DNA from: Lewinellaceae bacterium
Lineage (GTDB): Bacteria; Bacteroidota; Bacteroidia; Chitinophagales; Saprospiraceae
Length of the DNA: 64,000 bases
Assembly (NCBI GenBank): GCA_020636005.1
Contig: JACJYR010000004.1
Span: 124,001-188,000 of the forward strand
Direction of reading: 5' to 3'
In this document: positions 60,393 through 64,000 of the stretch, piece after piece
Layout: every line of letters starts with the position of its first letter
How positions within the stretch are numbered: the stretch's first letter is position 1
Position numbers and translations under genes: made by a program
The notes under the pieces: generated by a model
Told to the model about the DNA's origin: nothing
The model's database searches: none
What the model saw: only the letters and a program-made list of their open reading frames with translations

Positions 60393-62612
60393 ATGTCATT
60401 CCCCCTGCACCGGCAACTTGACGCAATGGACTGTGGCCCCGCCTGCCTCCGCATGGTGGCCGGGCATTATGGCCGCAGGTACACCCTGCAGCAATTGCGG
60501 CAGCGCAGCCATCTCGACCGGGAGGGCGTGTCGGCCAGGGGCATCGTTTCGGCAGCAGAAGGCATCGGCCTGCGGGCTTTACCAGTGAAATTGCCCTTTC
60601 AGGGAAATGGGGAAAACGAAGTGGGGTTTCTGGAAGCCCCATTGCCCAACATCGTCCACTGGGACCAAAAGCATTTCGTGGTCGTTTACAAGACTTCAAA
60701 AAAACACGTTTGGGTTGCCGATCCAGCACAGGGAAAATCCCGTATGACCCATGCCCGCTTCCGACAGCACTGGGAAAGCGATGCAGGGCAGGGCGTCGCT
60801 ATTTTATTGGAACCAACACCAGATTTCTATGCTCAGGAAGGCGAGGAAACTGATTTTGGCGGGTTCGGTTTCTTGTTAAAATACTTGCGCCCCTACCGGC
60901 AACTGGTGTGGCAACTGGTACTAGGGCTTGTGTTCACCAGTACCGTCCAGTTCCTGTTCCCCTTCATCACACAATCTATTGTGGACACAGGGATTGAAAA
61001 CCAGGATTTGGATTTCATTTACCTGATGCTCCTGGCGCAGATCGTGCTGCTGTTTGGCATCATTACTTCTCATTTTTTGCAAAACTGGATCCTGCTCCAC
61101 ATCGGCACCAGGGTCAATGTGGCGCTCGTCTCCGATTTCCTGCAACGCCTGATGCGACAGCCCGTCAGCTTTTTCGATACCAAAATGACGGGCGACCTGC
61201 TGCAGCGAATCTCAGATCATCAGCGCATCGAGGATTTCCTTACCGTACGCACATTGGGGGCACTGCTTTCCTCTTTTAACCTGGTGATTTTTGGGGTGGT
61301 GCTGGCCCTGTACAACCTGACTATTTTTTTCATTTTCGCTGTCTCCAGCATTTTATACATCGCCTGGATTTTCCTTTTTTTGCCAAAAAGAGTGACCTAC
61401 GACAACATGCGCTTCGCCGCCATGTCCGACAACCAAAGTACCCTTGTGGAACTCATCCAGGGGATGCAGGAGATAAAACTGCAAAACAGTGAACGGAAAC
61501 GCCGTTACGGTTGGGTGCATGTGCAGGCGAGGCTGTTCCGGGCCAATGTGCGGATGCTGGCACTCAACCAGTGGCAGGATGCCGGTGGGAATTTCATCAT
61601 CCACATCAACGATTTTGCCATTACAGCCATCGCTGCTATTTCGGTAGTTCAAGGGGAAATGACCCTGGGGATGATGCTCGCCGTTCTCTACATCATCGGC
61701 CAGATACAGGTACCGTTGACACAGTTGTACGTGTTCATCCGCACGGCACAGGATGCCAAGCTGAGCCTGGAGCGCCTGGGAGAAATCCATGACCAGCAGG
61801 ATGTTCAAAAAAATGGCAGTAGTGCCAACACGCTTTACCTGTCTAAAGGCGAATTCGGCAGCCGCAGTGGGGGTAATGGTTTCACCATCGAAAACCTCTC
61901 CTTCCGCTACAATGCCCTGTCCGATTTTGTGCTGAAAAACATTGACCTCGAAATTCCCGAAGGGAAGGTGACGGCAATTGTGGGTACGAGCGGGAGCGGC
62001 AAGACGACACTGGTGAAACTGCTGCTGGGCTTTTACGAGCCTTCCAGGGGCAGTATCAAAGTTGGCCAGACCTACCTGAACAGCATCCACCCGGGCGAAT
62101 GGCGGGACGAGTGCGGCGCAGTGATGCAGGACGGCTTTATCTTCTCGGATACCATTGCCAGTAATATTGCTGAAAGCGACCCTGAGGGAGTGGACAAAAA
62201 GCGCCTGCTGACCGCCGTGCGAACCGCCAATATCCAGGAATTTATCGAGGAGATGCCATTGGGCTACAATACAATGGTAGGTGCCAGGGGCAACGGCCTT
62301 AGTCAGGGCCAGCGACAACGGGTGCTCATCGCCAGGGCCATCTACAAAGACCCGGCTTTTTTGTTTTTCGACGAGGCGACCAACGCCCTGGATGCCCACA
62401 ACGAGAAGATCATCATGGAAAACCTGAACCGCTTTTTCCAAGGGCGCACCGTTATTGTAGTAGCTCACCGCCTCAGCACTGTAAAAAATGCAGACCAGAT
62501 CATCGTACTGGAAAAAGGGAATTTAGTGGAAAAAGGCACCCACGAGGAGCTGACTGCCAGGCGGGGTGCCTATTACCATTTGGTGAAAGAGCAATTGGAA
62601 CTGGGGAATTGA
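60393..62612 (+). CDS. C39-peptidase ABC exporter (PCAT)
   Basis: 739 residues. Residues 1-135 are a C39 bacteriocin-processing peptidase: MDCGPACL with catalytic Cys14, the His in NIVHWDQKHFVVVY and the Asp in WVADPAQG. Six membrane helices follow (about 165-445), then an ABC ATPase with VGTSGSGKTT, GLSQGQRQRVLIARAI, FLFFDEATNALD and VVAHRLST. It cleaves a double-glycine leader peptide and exports the mature peptide, working with the HlyD-like adaptor encoded 123 bases downstream. No precursor gene is seen in the window; it may lie past the right edge or elsewhere. Confidence 0.93.
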   Translation: MSFPLHRQLDAMDCGPACLRMVAGHYGRRYTLQQLRQRSHLDREGVSARGIVSAAEGIGLRALPVKLPFQGNGENEVGFLEAPLPNIVHWDQKHFVVVYKTSKKHVWVADPAQGKSRMTHARFRQHWESDAGQGVAILLEPTPDFYAQEGEETDFGGFGFLLKYLRPYRQLVWQLVLGLVFTSTVQFLFPFITQSIVDTGIENQDLDFIYLMLLAQIVLLFGIITSHFLQNWILLHIGTRVNVALVSDFLQRLMRQPVSFFDTKMTGDLLQRISDHQRIEDFLTVRTLGALLSSFNLVIFGVVLALYNLTIFFIFAVSSILYIAWIFLFLPKRVTYDNMRFAAMSDNQSTLVELIQGMQEIKLQNSERKRRYGWVHVQARLFRANVRMLALNQWQDAGGNFIIHINDFAITAIAAISVVQGEMTLGMMLAVLYIIGQIQVPLTQLYVFIRTAQDAKLSLERLGEIHDQQDVQKNGSSANTLYLSKGEFGSRSGGNGFTIENLSFRYNALSDFVLKNIDLEIPEGKVTAIVGTSGSGKTTLVKLLLGFYEPSRGSIKVGQTYLNSIHPGEWRDECGAVMQDGFIFSDTIASNIAESDPEGVDKKRLLTAVRTANIQEFIEEMPLGYNTMVGARGNGLSQGQRQRVLIARAIYKDPAFLFFDEATNALDAHNEKIIMENLNRFFQGRTVIVVAHRLSTVKNADQIIVLEKGNLVEKGTHEELTARRGAYYHLVKEQLELGN

Positions 62613-62654
62613 AACAGTTTGAAATTGTTTGAGGGTGGTTTGAAGCAGGTTGAG
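62611..62654. repeat. GAAACAGTTTGAAATTGTTTGA word repeat
   Basis: Imperfect tandem TTTGAA words in the 123-base gap between exporter and adaptor genes, the same family as at 41848 and 45541. Confidence 0.6.
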
Positions 62655-62735
62655 AACCCTATTGAAAAAAATCGCAGGGACAAAACAAACTTCAACCGAT
62701 TTCAAAGCAGCCCCAAGCAACAATAGCAATAGAAA

Positions 62736-64000
62736 ATGCCCATCGAAAACCCATCCGACATACGCCTCAACGAGCGCCGGGAAATAGAGGCCATTATCGG
62801 CAACCCGCCAGGCTGGACGCTGCGCTGGGGCATCCTTGTGCTGCTTTTGGGTTTTGCGCTGCTCCTTGTGTTCAGCCATTTCATCAAATATCCCGATGTC
62901 GTGCTGGCCCCGGTAGTTTTGACCACGGAACATCCACCTATCCGGGTAACCGCAAAAGCCGATGCGAAAATCAATCTGCTCAAAGTAACCAATGGGAAAC
63001 AGGTGGGAAAAGGCGAACTCCTGGTTGTGTTGGACAACCCTGCCAAAATGGAGGACGTGTTGCAGCTACAAGAATTTTTACACCAATTGGAAGAAAACAG
63101 CCTGTCCGTTTTGCCCAATATAGCTCCCCCTGACCGACTCGAACTGGGAAGTCTCCAGGGAAGCTACGCCCGTTTTATCCAAAGCCTCCAGGACTTGAAA
63201 TACTTTCTTGGGCAAGACATCAACTACCAGAAAATCAGCAACCTGCACAGCCAGATTGCCGAAATCCAGCGGCTGAACCACTCCCTGGAAAGGCAGGAAG
63301 CTATCCTGAGGGAAGAGGTTGGCCTTGCCCGGCAAAACATGGAAAGGGACAGTACGCTGCTGGCCAGGAATTCCCTCAGCAGGCTGGAGTTTGAACAAAG
63401 CCAAACCGCCTACCTGCAAAAGCGCCGGGAGTTGGAATCTCTCCGGTCAGGCGCAACGCAGAACGAACTGCGCATACAGCAGATCAGGGGTCAAATATTG
63501 GAACTGGAGCAAAACCAATCTGATAACCGATCCGAGCGCAACCTGGCCTTCCAGGCAGAACTGAAACAGCTGCAGGGAGAAATTACACTGTGGAAAGAGC
63601 ACTGGTTGATCACTGCCCCGATTGACGGCGAGGTGGCCCTTACCAAGGCATGGAGCGAACAGCAGTATGTGAAAGAGGGCGAAGAGGTACTGACCATTGT
63701 CCCAGTTAAAGCAGCAGGCCCGATAATAGCGAAAGCCCTGCTGCCTGACAGGGGTGCCGGCAAAGTAAGAGAGGGCATGGGCGTCCATATCCGGCTGGAC
63801 GGGTTTCCATACCAGGAATATGGCGTATTGAATGGAAGTGTAAAATATTTAGCCCCCGTGCCGGGCGAGCAAGGGTATGAGGCAGGAATTGAAGTGCCCG
63901 GGGACCTAATTACCAGCTATGGGAAAAATATTCTGTTCAGGCAGGAAATGATGGGGACCGCACGCATTGTCACCAAAGATAAAAGTCTGTTGTCCAGGCT
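62736..64000 (+). CDS. HlyD family membrane-fusion adaptor, partial
   Basis: The frame starts at ATG 62736 and is open to the right edge (421 codons seen). One membrane helix (about 33-52), then a lipoyl/barrel-sandwich half ITAKADAKINLL-like VTAKADAKINLLKVTNGKQV, a long coiled-coil hairpin (about 115-290) and the second lipoyl half WLITAPIDGEVALTKAW, followed by the beta-barrel domain. This is the periplasmic adaptor of a type I/bacteriocin export system, linking the upstream C39 ABC transporter to an outer-membrane channel. The C-terminus lies outside the window. Confidence 0.9.
   Translation, partial: MPIENPSDIRLNERREIEAIIGNPPGWTLRWGILVLLLGFALLLVFSHFIKYPDVVLAPVVLTTEHPPIRVTAKADAKINLLKVTNGKQVGKGELLVVLDNPAKMEDVLQLQEFLHQLEENSLSVLPNIAPPDRLELGSLQGSYARFIQSLQDLKYFLGQDINYQKISNLHSQIAEIQRLNHSLERQEAILREEVGLARQNMERDSTLLARNSLSRLEFEQSQTAYLQKRRELESLRSGATQNELRIQQIRGQILELEQNQSDNRSERNLAFQAELKQLQGEITLWKEHWLITAPIDGEVALTKAWSEQQYVKEGEEVLTIVPVKAAGPIIAKALLPDRGAGKVREGMGVHIRLDGFPYQEYGVLNGSVKYLAPVPGEQGYEAGIEVPGDLITSYGKNILFRQEMMGTARIVTKDKSLLSR

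Noticed and set aside
61353..62468. 371-codon minus-strand frame
   Set aside because: Antisense to the C39 exporter, which has all expected motifs; the antisense translation has none.

Overview
The window looks like chromosomal DNA of a Bacteroidota bacterium, most likely of the Saprospiria (Lewinella/Haliscomenobacter-like). The reasons are type IX secretion (T9SS) cargo with type A sorting domains and a gliding-motility C-terminal domain, SprB repeats, PorP/SprF and PorV/PorQ outer-membrane proteins, a TamL-type BamA lipoprotein, an effector-associated-domain protein, and promoters of the Bacteroidota form TTTG-N18/19-TAnnTTTG. I see no rRNA, tRNA, CRISPR array, transposase or prophage. Most genes have about 50% or more GC; a clear AT-rich exception is the ATPase/TOPRIM pair near 59-60.4 kb.

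Layout. 1-2.9 kb: a polytopic GT-C glycosyltransferase cut by the edge, a WaaE-like GT2 and a Gfo/Idh/MocA oxidoreductase. 3.1-14.8 kb: the most striking region, four minus-strand genes for a surface assembly: a 1422-residue protein with a dockerin, a cohesin and a T9SS tail; a small cohesin protein with a T9SS tail; a 1648-residue protein with four cohesin-like domains, about twelve SprB repeats and a gliding-motility tail; and a PorP/SprF partner. A good candidate promoter lies about 320 bases upstream of the first gene. 15-28 kb: LuxR-type response regulator, glycosylasparaginase, LpxL-like acyltransferase, intradiol-dioxygenase-like lipoprotein, BioD/Pta-like P-loop protein, TamL with a divergent TrmH methyltransferase, CysZ/EI24, CBS and PorV-like proteins. 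28-35 kb: EAD-TM-TPR protein, a 1035-residue TPR protein and an outer-membrane barrel.

35-47 kb: lipoprotein, TlpA thioredoxin, YqhA, glutamate dehydrogenase downstream of ccmB-x-ccmC-ccmD, Uma2 nuclease, a toxin-antitoxin pair overlapping kynureninase, MGMT and a secreted protein. 47-58.5 kb: a HAD phosphatase-glycosidase fusion next to a sucrose-phosphate-synthase-like GT4; a small Cys-rich/barrel/His-rich lipoprotein cluster; a papain-fold protein lacking its catalytic residues; TonB-like, ICMT-like, PagL and MATE genes. 58.8-64 kb: an OLD-like ATPase overlapping a TOPRIM-like gene (candidate defence pair with mosaic base composition), then a C39-peptidase ABC exporter and its HlyD adaptor, cut by the right edge.

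Intergenic spaces hold an unusual number of short-word tandem and inverted repeats, plus a roughly 85-110 base dispersed element present twice. All functional statements rest on reading the sequence and family knowledge; no database search was run.
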